64,000 nt of DNA from Darksidea phi (Eukaryota > Ascomycota > Dothideomycetes > Pleosporales > Lentitheciaceae): assembly GCA_030770425.1 (NCBI GenBank), contig JASJFT010000061.1:1-64000 (forward strand). The letters run 5' to 3'. Of the stretch, positions 1 through 9,181 are shown piece by piece. The notes below the pieces were generated by a model. It had not been told where the DNA came from and ran no database searches. It was given only the letters and a program-made list of their open reading frames with translations. How positions within the stretch are numbered: the first letter of the stretch is position 1; each line of letters opens with the position of its first letter. Made by a program: the position numbers and the translations under genes.

Positions 1-855
1 CCCCCGAGCTGCTCGACTTATATGCCACATGTTTTGTTTTGTCTTACAATTGTCAAACATCTGCTAATTTCCACATCGAATATGATGGTACAAGAGCTCG
101 CGATTCGCGAGTTCACCAACATCAATGACCGACTTCCAGGCATTTCCGGTATTGCCGCAGCCATGGAACTTCCAGAAATGGGAGCTTATTTTGCCGGTGT
201 CTGGTCGTGGAACCCTTTCCTGTCAATGGCATGGCATGGCAAAACATCGCAGAAGCCACCGATCGAGTACCGCTCTCCATCTTGGAGCTGGGTGTGGACT
301 ATAGACCAGTTAGTGTGGCATCCGACAACTTGGGCTACTGATATAAGCCCGGATACTGAAGCTGAGTGGGCTGCATGGGACGCCGAATGGGGTCCTAGAC
401 TCCTAGATCGCGATATACTTCTAAAAGGGACGCACCCGAAAGGCGAAGTCATGGAGGGCAGTTCCATTACCATCAGCGGCCATTGCCGTCGTATGGTGTT
501 TACCGAGCAGTGCGAGAGCGAGTACTTTATGTGGGGATTCTCGGGCAACGTCGGTATTGATAGTGGTATAGGAACGTGGGCCCATTTGGATTGGAGACCG
601 AACGACTGGGATTCCGAAGCGAGCTTCGAGAGAGAGGAAGAGGTCGGAGAGCCAGCTAACGGGGAAGGTGTGATGAAATATCTATGTGTGCAGATTCTAA
701 GAGAGAGAAAGTCAGCTTCCTTGCACCCAAAGGTGATAGCAATGGCCTTGGAAGAGGATGAAGATGGGTCGTTTAGAAGAGCCGGAATAGTGGAGTTGGA
801 TCTGGACGAAAATGAGAGGGATAAGTGGGAAAGAAGAACGCTGAAACTTGTGTAA
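1..855 (+). CDS. HET-domain protein, C-terminal part (5' end outside window)
   Basis: The reading frame is open from the left edge and ends with TAA at 853-855. The order of motifs, DRLPGISGIA, then YFAGVW, then YRSPSWSW, is the pattern that follows the HET (heterokaryon incompatibility) domain in many filamentous-fungal proteins. The HET domain itself would lie upstream, outside the window. Family knowledge: these proteins take part in non-self recognition and cell death after hyphal fusion, but many copies have no known role. A possible 54-nt intron (GT at 41, CAAG ending at 94) would remove the first in-frame ATG region, so the ATG at 22 is probably not the real start. The C-terminal 130 residues are acidic and charged. 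It could also be a decayed copy, since its N-terminus cannot be seen. Sure of the family, unsure of integrity. Confidence 0.7.
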   Translation, partial: PPSCSTYMPHVLFCLTIVKHLLISTSNMMVQELAIREFTNINDRLPGISGIAAAMELPEMGAYFAGVWSWNPFLSMAWHGKTSQKPPIEYRSPSWSWVWTIDQLVWHPTTWATDISPDTEAEWAAWDAEWGPRLLDRDILLKGTHPKGEVMEGSSITISGHCRRMVFTEQCESEYFMWGFSGNVGIDSGIGTWAHLDWRPNDWDSEASFEREEEVGEPANGEGVMKYLCVQILRERKSASLHPKVIAMALEEDEDGSFRRAGIVELDLDENERDKWERRTLKLV

Positions 856-1544
856 TATGCGGTGAAATAGTGTGCAGTAGAAGTATCGAACACGCAACGC
901 GAAGCTTGACAGGTATCACGCTTTATAATCTTTGCAAGGACTCGTTCATTGTGTATGCCTAGTTCAGAATTACCATCACACGCCTATTACAGTTGAACAC
1001 AAGGGCTATACCACGTTAACATCCGTACTCACGCGGGACCACTTTGCTTCCAAGTAGCGGGCCTTTTGGATACAATGTTGTGTGTGATTATTTGGGTTGG
1101 GTTTGCATAGCGGGGTTCCCTTTTGTACGGTCTGTACGATATACAGTAGGAGTTTGTACACAGAACTATCGATCATAAGAGATATTCGCGACCGACAAGG
1201 TCGGTACATGTATATTTACGACTTTAAAGGATAAACAGTCTATTGGAAACCATGTAAGTTTTTAGGTGTAACTACTAAGTTTGACTTGTTGCTATCGAGC
1301 GTAGAGTTCTTGGGCCTAACATAACCCCCCTCATGCACTCTATTGGACTTCGGCAACTTCTTCTACATCAAAGAGATGTGAGCCTAAGATTCATTCTTGC
1401 ATTCAGTCAAGCTGGCCCTAGATAAGATCCTGAGAGCTTGCTCATCGAGCACGCCCTGGGATACTTCATTTGTACCACGAACAAACACGGCCACGAGCGG
1501 AATAACAAGTTCGCAACCTAAGCTAGGAGATGGTAGACCTCGAC
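856..1544. other. Intergenic, with one arm of a diverged inverted repeat
   Basis: No gene is recognised. Positions 1102-1162 match 3109-3165 in inverted orientation (see repeat entries). On the minus strand a stop-free stretch of about 55 codons follows the PhnD-like stop codon (about 1550 down to 1385). It lacks an ATG and I could not match it to a family. Confidence 0.5.
1102..1162 (+). repeat. Inverted repeat, left arm (less AT-rich copy)
   Basis: This segment aligns by eye to the reverse complement of 3109-3165, with roughly four in five positions identical over about 59 bases, including shared blocks CTTTTGTA, GTACGA, ACAGTAG and AGTTTGTA. Weaker similarity continues toward ACCGACAAGGT at about 1190, matched by ACCGGCGAGGT in the other copy after an AT-rich insertion. 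Translated on opposite strands, both copies give a VYKLLL...T...K.TP peptide. Probably remnants of a dispersed element; the type is unknown. Confidence 0.55.
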
Positions 1545-2399
1545 TTACCCTTGGTTAGCGCTGGGTGAAAAGTTCGTCGGCCACGCAGGGGTAAAGGTCT
1601 CTAATCCAGCCAGAACTTCCTTTATTTTCTCCACTTCCCAAGCTGGTCTATGCCGAGAAGTAATGTACGGCAGCCCTTTCCTTTTACTTGTCCAGCCGAT
1701 GACCTCTAACTTCTTTGCTGCAGGCTCAAACCGCTTTGCCAAATCCAAAGTACGACAATCTATCGCACAGACATCAGCTTTCCTTTCAACAACCATCTGA
1801 ATTGATGCGCGATGACCCCCCGTCTCGATTCTTTCAGAAAATATGTCTAGGCTCTCATTGAGCAGCTGGAGATCTCGCTCAAGAGCGAGGAGACCGGACA
1901 TCGAATCGAGGCTATTGAAGGCGAGCCGCTTGCCCCTAAGTAACTTCAACAGGGTTTCCATGGTGCCGCATGAACTATTTCCATGCGTTCCACGACGCAT
2001 GAGAATCGCGCTCGAGTATTTTGCCCCTTCTCCTCCCTCAAAGCGCGAGTAGTTCGGCTGCCCGACAACAACGACCTTCCGGTCTAGTCCTTGCTCCAAA
2101 GGGCCCCAGCAGGTCTGTCCAAAGACAAGTAGAGGATGCTGCCAAACAGTCATGAGATCGAATTCACCAGGGGGTAGATCCCCAGGAACAGATGCAATAG
2201 GCGAACCGTCTTTCACATCGGTCCCATGCGGCGGCGGCGGAAGATCTGAATTGGTGCGAATTAAATGATCTGGAGCATCGAGGCCCTTTTCTCGGAGTAC
2301 ATCGCGGATGGTGTTCCATTCGTAGTCTGTTTCTTCGCGCGCTTCAGGCCAGTCGTACATGGGCAGTGCCGCGAATGACATATTAAGTGTCCCGGACAT
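1545..2399 (-). CDS. PhnD-like (phosphate/phosphonate-binding type) protein
   Basis: A single-exon gene for 284 residues. The N-terminal SFAALPMYDWPE, the central FGQTCWGPL, VVVVGQPNYSRF and SAILMRR, and the later ETGGHRAS, ADVCAIDCRT and VIGWTS fit the PhnD-like periplasmic-binding-protein fold family known from bacteria and some filamentous fungi. In bacteria such proteins are the substrate-capturing part of an ABC importer. Here there is no signal peptide, no permease and no ATPase nearby, so the substrate and role are unknown and an importer role is unlikely. The ATG at 2399 is used; Met7 (ATG at 2381) starts the conserved part and is an alternative start. The stop overlaps a good splice-donor-like GTAAGT, so a further small 3' exon is possible. 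The gene sits between the two arms of an inverted repeat, which together with its family distribution hints at transfer or mobility (inference). Confidence 0.72.
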   Translation of the reverse strand: MSGTLNMSFAALPMYDWPEAREETDYEWNTIRDVLREKGLDAPDHLIRTNSDLPPPPHGTDVKDGSPIASVPGDLPPGEFDLMTVWQHPLLVFGQTCWGPLEQGLDRKVVVVGQPNYSRFEGGEGAKYSSAILMRRGTHGNSSCGTMETLLKLLRGKRLAFNSLDSMSGLLALERDLQLLNESLDIFSERIETGGHRASIQMVVERKADVCAIDCRTLDLAKRFEPAAKKLEVIGWTSKRKGLPYITSRHRPAWEVEKIKEVLAGLETFTPAWPTNFSPSANQG

Positions 2400-3976
2400 G
2401 TAAACGACACTGCGAAGATCTACTTCGTATGGAATCCAAAAAGTAAATTGGAACTACCGGAAAACTGATGTTGTTGAACCTGCCTCTCGACCCTCGTGGG
2501 AGTCTGGTTGGACAAAGTCTGGTTGGGCGGATCTTGGCTTTTCTATTACGTACTTCCACGGCAAGGCTAAGTGCTTTGCTCTCGAGGATATCATTAGCCA
2601 ATATACTTCATGACGCAATCTTACGCTAATACCTAGGGACGGATCCTGTATTCGACCAACGCAGATTCGGCACAAGACCTACTCACAGCTGCCTGCACTA
2701 ACGTACTTCAAGGGAGGTGTTTCATACGACTGATTAGCATGGCTGAGTAGCAAGCATGTACCGTGCTATTGTACACATAGACCGCATAGCGCTTGGGATA
2801 GATGGGAAGCACACGACACTTATCCCTTCACCAGACTCCACCGTTCCCACCGACGTTGTTGAAAAGCGGACAAAGTGTTAAGGGATCCATGTTATGGAAT
2901 ATATAGCGCATAGTGGGTGGCTGTGCTAACTCTTCGCTACCGCTGTTGGAGTCTCCCAACGTTCTGCTCAACGATTCTAGCACTTGTCCTTTTTCGTCGC
3001 CTATCAATATTCGAAATATTACCTCGCCGGTTCCTTATAATTAATAGTATTGTATATAATTCTATAACTTTATTATCATATATGGGGCATAGATATAGTA
3101 CCTCTATTGTATACAAACTGCTACTGTTTCGTACGGACTTTACAAAAGATACTCCCACTATGAAAATTTAAATAAACAGATAGCGGTCACGACTGGCGCG
3201 ACCTCCAGATTGTCAATGACTTGGAAGGGGTTGCCGAATTCGACGCGGAAACCTCCATCATCGGATTTGGGTCTACTCTGCCTTTTCGCCAAGTTATCAA
3301 TAATTTGACATTTGATGGGAGTAGGGTCCACCGGGAATTATCTGCTCGCCCAAGGATACAGATAATGGCAAGACAAGAGCACTCGAAATGTGAAGCACTT
3401 CCTGAAGTATTATGACGAGTGAACTTGACTGAGGGTTTGAGGTTGGGGAGTACTCATTGTATCCAAAGCCCTTGATTCTAAGAGCAACATCTTCCGAGCT
3501 AGTTGATACGGATACGGATATGGATGATGCTTGATGGAACTTCCCCATAACCCGTTCTCCTCCCCCATGTTTTTCGGTCCTGCTAACATGTGAACTATGG
3601 TCCGATACACAAATTCTTTATGTATCCTGCTTCACAACTGTGGCTTATGGTGAACTCGTAGTTTTCTTCTGTCATCAGCGTATGTAGCCATCCTTTTGTA
3701 TCCACTTCGGACAGATGTCCTAGCATTCCTCCATACGACTAAGAAACCCTATTTGCTCTCAAGATATGGAGATGAGATGCCACAGAGAGCAACCGAATAC
3801 CCACAGGTGAGAGGAAGAAGTACCTATATTCAGTTTCTGTAGTGTTGAACTTTTATCTTGGTGTTATCAAGTCATAGGTCGAAAGAGAGATCGCCACCTG
3901 CGCCGGAAAATTAACTCCAACATATCCCCGTATTGATCATGTGAAATCAGTCGTGGAACGTCGTTATTTTGGAACC
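2400..3976. other. Intergenic, partly AT-rich, with right repeat arm
   Basis: No gene recognised. The 3000-3180 part is strongly AT-rich (TATATA, TTATAATTAATAG) against a surrounding balanced composition and contains the second arm of the inverted repeat. The composition would fit repeat-induced point mutation, but I cannot measure dinucleotide bias here. Confidence 0.5.
3109..3165 (-). repeat. Inverted repeat, right arm (AT-rich copy)
   Basis: This is the reverse-complement partner of 1102-1162. Several differences are C-to-T or G-to-A in this copy relative to the left arm (for example CATAGC against CATAGT, TACACA against TATACA), the direction expected from repeat-induced point mutation. 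The two arms enclose the PhnD-like gene at a distance of about 1.9 kb. Confidence 0.5.
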
Positions 3977-5909
3977 TTAATACGTGTGATCGTTCATGTT
4001 GTGTAGGCTAATGTCCTGGCTGACCTTGGGCCTATGCTCTTCCAGGCCGTCTCGCTTGCTCTCCGAGCCACCGTTTTGCTCGGCCCCGTTCGTGTTAGTA
4101 GCGAGACTAGTTTCGTTTACGGGACCCCAATCGGGGCTTCCATCGGCGGGGATGACGTTGCCGTACTGATCGACTTCCTACAGTTATAGTTAGCTCGGCC
4201 TAGGCGCAAAAAGCAACTGCTTGTGACTTACGACTCCCTTTGCAGCCATACGTAACTGCTTCTGGTCTGCGTAACCGTTCACCACCGCCTCTCTAGCCTT
4301 CTCCACGACCTTCGCCTTTTTGCTCTCACCCCTGATCTTTTCCAAATGCTCGAAATAGCCGTCGCTGACAGGAGTGACGTATTTGCCACAGAAGACGCCG
4401 ACCTCGAACTTTTGAGTAGCGGGATTTCGAGGCGATAAGACCGCACATGCCTCGGTAAGATCTTCCAGTGACTGGTAGATGACATCGTCAGCACCGATGT
4501 GTCTGGCAATCGCAGCCGAGTCTCTGTGGTGTGCAATAAGCTCCGAGGATGAGGCCAGGTCAATACCGTATATATGTGCGTTGGTGATGGGCGGCGCGCA
4601 GGATGTGAAGTAAACCTTCTTAGCGCCAGCCTCCCGTGCCATGAGAACGATTTCACGTGATGTGGTTCCTCGCACGATGGAGTCATCGACAAGAAGCACG
4701 TTCTTGCCTTCGAACTTCTTGCGCATGGGGTTAAGTTTTGCCCGAACGCCCTTTTGTCGAAGCTTCTGGGAAGGCATGATGAAGGTGCGGAATATGTATC
4801 GGTTCTTGACAAAGCCTAGGACATAGGGCTTCTCTAGAGCTTCGGCAACGCAAATAGCCGATGTGATGGCGGTCTCCGGAATAGGCATCACAACGTCGAC
4901 TTCGGCCATCTTCTCTGGACCAAGCTGACGCTTGATTGTCTCGGCGAGCTTGAAGCCCATATTGCGGCGACTCTCGTCTACATCGATACCATCAATAACA
5001 GTATCGGGGCGAGCAAAGTAGACATATTCGAAGATATCAGGCGTGTAACCGAGGGCCTCGTGAACCTGCTTGAAGACGGGTTCGTGACCCTTCTCGATGA
5101 TGACGGCTTGTCCAGGCAGGATGTCCTTGAAAGTCTTGTACCCGCACTGCACGAGGGCTACGCTCTCTGAGGCCATCATGTAGTCAGTCCCCTCCCCTGT
5201 TTCTGATGGCCTAGAACCCAGGACCATAGGGCGAATGCCATATGGGTCGCGGAAGCCGATGAGGCCGAAGCCTGAACGTATTTTGTTAGTGCATGAAGTA
5301 GCTTTGTTCCAAGGGCTTAGTACCTGCAAGCATCGCTGTACATGCCCAACCGCCAACACAGAGCTTGTACATCCGTTCCAGGGCTGCAAAGCAATCGTTG
5401 GCGTTAATACGCGCCTTTCCAGTCTCATTCAGTTCATTGGCGAAGATGTTCAACATGAGTTCGCTGTCACTCTCCGTGTTGATATGCCTATGCGCATCTT
5501 GATCCAAGAAGCGGCGCAGCTCCGGTGCATTAATCAGGTTGCCGTTGTGGGTCATGCAGATGCCGTACGGGCTGTTGACATAGAAAGGTTGAGCCTCAGA
5601 GTTCGCGCTGCTACCGGCTGTAGGGTACCGAAGGTGGCCCAGTCCCATGAAGCCTGGGAGGTCCGCAACGCGGGCTCCGTCGTGGAAGACCTTAGAGGCC
5701 ATTCCGTTGCCCTTGCATTGGTGGAAGCGACCGCCGCCACTGCAGCTCACGATGCCTGCCGCATCCTGCCCGCGATGTTGGAGGAGGTATAGCGCGTCAT
5801 GACATTCCACCGCAGCCGACTGCGATTTCCTTCTACTTATCAGTTCAGTCTCGTAGGAGCGGGTTGTCTCTTACGGATCCGCGTGGATCACGGCGATGAT
5901 GCCGCACAT
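3977..5909 (-). CDS. ADE4: Amidophosphoribosyltransferase (4 exons)
   Basis: Catalyses the first committed step of purine synthesis, PRPP plus glutamine to 5-phosphoribosylamine, in the cytosol. My model joins 5875-5909, about 5324-5832, 4232-5271 and 3977-4177, giving 594 residues, a normal length. The first exon encodes only [12 protein letters not shown]; Cys2 is the N-terminal nucleophile of the class II glutamine amidotransferase domain (residues about 1-250, with [12 protein letters not shown] and GHLRYPTAG). The phosphoribosyltransferase part carries the PRPP loop [14 protein letters not shown] near residues 373-386. The 3' end of intron 1 is ambiguous (TAG at 5833 or AAG at 5830); both keep the frame. 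Intron 2 is 5272-5323, intron 3 is 4178-4231. The last exon encodes a poorly conserved hydrophilic tail ending in NMNDHTY. Its substrate PRPP is made by the synthetase at 34.3-35.6 kb. Confidence 0.96.
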
Positions 5910-6645
5910 GTCGAAGGAAGGTCAGGTGAGGAGTGGGTTTAGATATGGCCTACAAGACGCGGGTCAGTTCTTGGATGGTGGAATGAACACGGCGACTCGG
6001 GAGTGGGGGGTATGCAATCAGCAAGTCGTTTTGCGCTCAGGCCGTAAAGGTCGCAAGTCTAACATCTTAAAATATGACAAGATCATCATAGTGAGGGGAT
6101 TAAGAGAGAAAAGGCATGGGTACTCACTTGATTGCTACTCACTCGGAAGCGGCACAGCGAGGAGAGATGCCAGGGAAGGTGGGGTGGAGGCAACGGTTAG
6201 GGTGCGCGGTCAACGGGCGGTTATGAGAGTGGTAGCAGGTCCATTATCTGAGACTAGCGTCACGGTGGCCAGCTGGCGTCGTACGTAGGTAGGGGAGTGG
6301 CGTCCCGAGCGGTGGAGGAATTTGGACACATGGTTGTGGGTTTTTTGGTAGCTATTGCGAGCCTTTTAGTGGAAATTTTTCTGCCGACCATCGCACCTCG
6401 CGGGCCTTGGCGCCCGCTTTTTCGCTGGCAACACCCTGACCGCATAGAGATTCTATATGCGGCTGGCCCATGACGGAATAATTGCAGCCAAAGACTCCGA
6501 AAGACTCCGTGTCCCAAGCTCAGATCCCAGATATTCATGGATTGTGCACTCGTACAGCCAAACCCCTTACCAAATCGTTCCTTAGACCCCCAGACCCAGC
6601 TGTCAAGCAAGTAGGCATCGTCACCACCGCTCATCAAGCGAGCTA
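5910..6645. other. Intergenic between ADE4 and an unknown gene
   Basis: This is the upstream region of ADE4 (which reads leftward) and lies downstream of the unknown gene at 6646-7370. I see no convincing coding sequence and no clear TATA box. Confidence 0.4.
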
Positions 6646-7370
6646 TTATTGGGCAGTCCAAAAGAGATCACGACCCTCCCACATGGAGCTGCGTCTATCC
6701 CAGGCACGCATATTGATCAACGACCGAGCCACCCGTTTCCCCCCATATTTACCATGCCTTGGATCCGCCGGGTCGCTCGCCTGCATAGCAACGAGGACGT
6801 GAAGTGGAGGCGATTGGTAGGTATTCCATATAGATCCATTTGGGCCCACAGGAGTAAGTCCAGCCGAGCCGGCATATGTGGCGGACCACTTGCCCGTCTC
6901 GTTGTCTATAGTGGACTTGATGTACCAGTCCCAGTCAAGGAAGTTTTTGCTGGAGTAAAGCATGCCAGCCTGAAATTATGTGTAAGCAGTCCCTGGAGTA
7001 GTTGTACATTAGCAGTACAGTGCAGTGCACTTACGAGCACACCAGAGCCTTGACGACGGATGACAAACGAGCGGAAGGAATCCCCTTCAGCAGCGAAGTT
7101 GCGCCACTCGAAAGTGTTGACGTTTTTATCGAAGAAGTGAGCGAAGGCGTTTTGGTCGAAGTTCCACAGGGTTGTAGCGACACTATCGCAGAGGCGCAGA
7201 TTTTGGGTGAGTATATAATCATTGAACCTGGTGTGGTCGATCAGATGAGGGTGATCAAGAGGAGCCGTTGCAGGAAGAGGGGGGCATGTAGAAAGGTAAA
7301 TGGGAGCGGTTGGCTCTACACCGCTGCCATAGGCGGCGGCGTATTCGTCCTGGTCCGAATCCGAATCCAT
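6646..7370 (-). CDS. Hypothetical protein, 2 exons
   Basis: Two exons, 7035-7370 and 6646-6969, join across a 65-nt intron (GTAAGT donor at 7034, TTTCAG acceptor at 6970) without a frame change to give 219 residues. The N-terminus is acidic (MDSDSDQDEY) followed by a proline-rich stretch. The middle is rich in aromatic residues (TLWNFDQNAFAHFF, NFLDWDWYIKS), and the C-terminal third is basic. I recognise no domain, signal peptide or membrane segment. The even distribution of conserved-looking aromatic residues and the clean splice junction argue that it is real. It could be longer if a further intron lies near 6650. No function is proposed. Confidence 0.6.
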
Positions 7371-7889
7371 GATTTTCTTGATGGCCGATCGATGGAAGAG
7401 CTGGCGTAATGGTTGAGTGCAGGTTGGACGGAAAGCTAGAATCGGTGTGGTTGAACGTTCTTATATAAGGGTGAGAGGACGGTGTAAAGCACAGGTGAGC
7501 GGACTCAAGTGAGTGGACGCAAGTGAGAGAACATGTCCGATCAAATTGAAAAGGCTTGATGGAGAGATCTCACATGTATAGCTTACTTGAAAACCAATCT
7601 GATCTAAGTGATAGATAAGTCTATTTCCCTCACACCTTCGAGCAGAGGGAGTGCTCCTACTTGGATTCGATCAATTGCGGTAAGACCAACGAGGACCATT
7701 GCGTGCCCTGAAATAAGAACTGCTCTCTCATGCTCCTGTATAAGTCCTGCGCCCAGCAATGCGTAATAGAAATACAAACTTGTCGATTTTAGCCAGCCCG
7801 CTCAGCGTCTTAGCAACTCTACTCATAGACCTCTTTTTGTTCTCCACGCGACGTGCCAAAACGATGCCGAAACCCCAAAATCAGTCGCT
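7371..7889. other. Intergenic
   Basis: This lies upstream of the unknown gene and downstream of YIF1. It has a short degenerate repetition of GTGAG(T/A)GGAC-like words at 7470-7530 and otherwise nothing I can name. Confidence 0.35.
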
Positions 7890-8951
7890 TTAAACACTGC
7901 TCAGCCAAAGCATGAACCCGAATTGAATCGGATAGCTGTAGATGAACAAGAACTGCGTCCTCCATTTCCTTTGACTCCGGGCAACCGTATATCCTGCTGC
8001 GCCACCTCCAACCCCCTGTCCACTCTCATCCGGCAGTAGCACATATCTCAAGCTCCGCAGTAGGAAAAACGCGTTGGCGCTGAAGCAGTAGAGAAACACA
8101 GCCCAAGATACCCAGGATCCACCGATCTTAAGATGATTGCATAGTGAGGAGAGCAGAAGCGAAACAATGACGCCGACAAACTTATACCCCGAGTACGCGA
8201 CAAGATCGAGAAGCTGAGAAGAGCTTGATATGTTCAGTACAAAGGTCCCCGCTTTTATCGTTAGGATCTCTAACAGCATGACGCTAATTGCTGTGGTGGC
8301 CGTGTATCCTAGCAGCTCTGGATGAAATGCGCCGCGGAGACCCGCAAGCAGCGTGGAAAGAACGATGTAGGTAACGAGCGCCATCATGGGGATGTACATG
8401 TCGGGAGAATTGATGTCTTCACGGGGTGGGAGGTAGTATGCGTCTTGGGAATTGCTGGACATGCGTTGCGAGCGAGACCAGGGGCGGTGTCTCCAAGGGA
8501 ACAGGACGATGTAAAGCTTGTTGGCGACATAGCCGTTTGTAACGTTGAAATAGTGTTTTAGGGCGGAGACGCTGATGAAGCGGCCAAACTGACATGGTTA
8601 GCATTCAGTACGCAGGTCTCTGACGACACGCGTAGGAAATAGACCTACATTCTGTTCCATGTACGCCTGTCCCGCACCCACAGCACTCTTGCCCATCTGG
8701 TATCCTAACTGTGCTGTCGGATCATTGATGAAGCCTCCAAAGGAGGGGGGTATATTATAGCCTCCAGCGCCGGGCTGCCCCGTGGGTGCTCCTCCTTGCT
8801 GTGCATAGCCATACCCGCTTTGGGGCTGCGAAGGCGGTTGGGGCGGTGGGGGTGATCGAAGCTGCGGGACTGTAGACACGTGCTGGGGAACAGGGTGGTG
8901 AAGCGGTGGTGAGTGCGCCGGCGGCGGGTTTGAGTAGGGTGGACGCTGCAT
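7890..8951 (-). CDS. YIF1: Yip1-interacting factor YIF1 (2 exons)
   Basis: Integral membrane protein that works with Yip1 and Rab GTPases in COPII vesicle traffic between ER and Golgi. Exons 8649-8951 and 7890-8588 join across a 60-nt intron with a GCTAAC branch point, restoring the family sequence QN-FGRFISVSALKHYFNVTN. Total 333 residues. The first 60 residues are proline- and glutamine-rich, as in the fungal family, followed by PSFGGFINDPTAQLGYQMG, which is highly conserved in Hrf1/YIF1 proteins. The C-terminal half has about five hydrophobic segments (for example YIPMMALVTYIVLSTLLAGL and the C-terminal FLFIYSYPIQFGFMLWL). It is divergent from the SRP receptor gene; the two ATGs are 230 bp apart, and both products act in the early secretory pathway. 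Confidence 0.94.
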
Positions 8952-9181
8952 CGTGTCGTTTGCGGTGGTGTAGTGTACGAATGATCAAAGCTCGCGGTGT
9001 GAGAAGCGGAAGATGTTACCGTATGGTGAATTGAAATGGTCAGGTCATAGTTCACTTCAAGGCTCCGATATTTTGACCCGCGGTGAGCTCCCGCCAATCT
9101 GGCTTCGCCAAGACCCGCCCGTTCGTCATAGGGCTTGCATGTCGCCCGCACCACGACCGAGCATTGTTCCACGGCAACACC
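8952..9181. promoter_or_regulatory. Shared divergent promoter, YIF1 / SRP101
   Basis: The 230 bp between the two start codons must contain both promoters unless the 5' ends overlap. No defined factor site was identified. The assignment rests on gene orientation only. Confidence 0.45.

Noticed and set aside
186..893. 235-codon antisense ORF over the HET fragment
   Set aside because: Its sequence is Ser/Leu-rich without motifs, and the plus strand carries recognisable HET-family sequence in the same bases.
4279..4812. 177-codon minus-strand ORF inside ADE4
   Set aside because: It lies in another frame of the same strand under the clearly conserved phosphoribosyltransferase domain.
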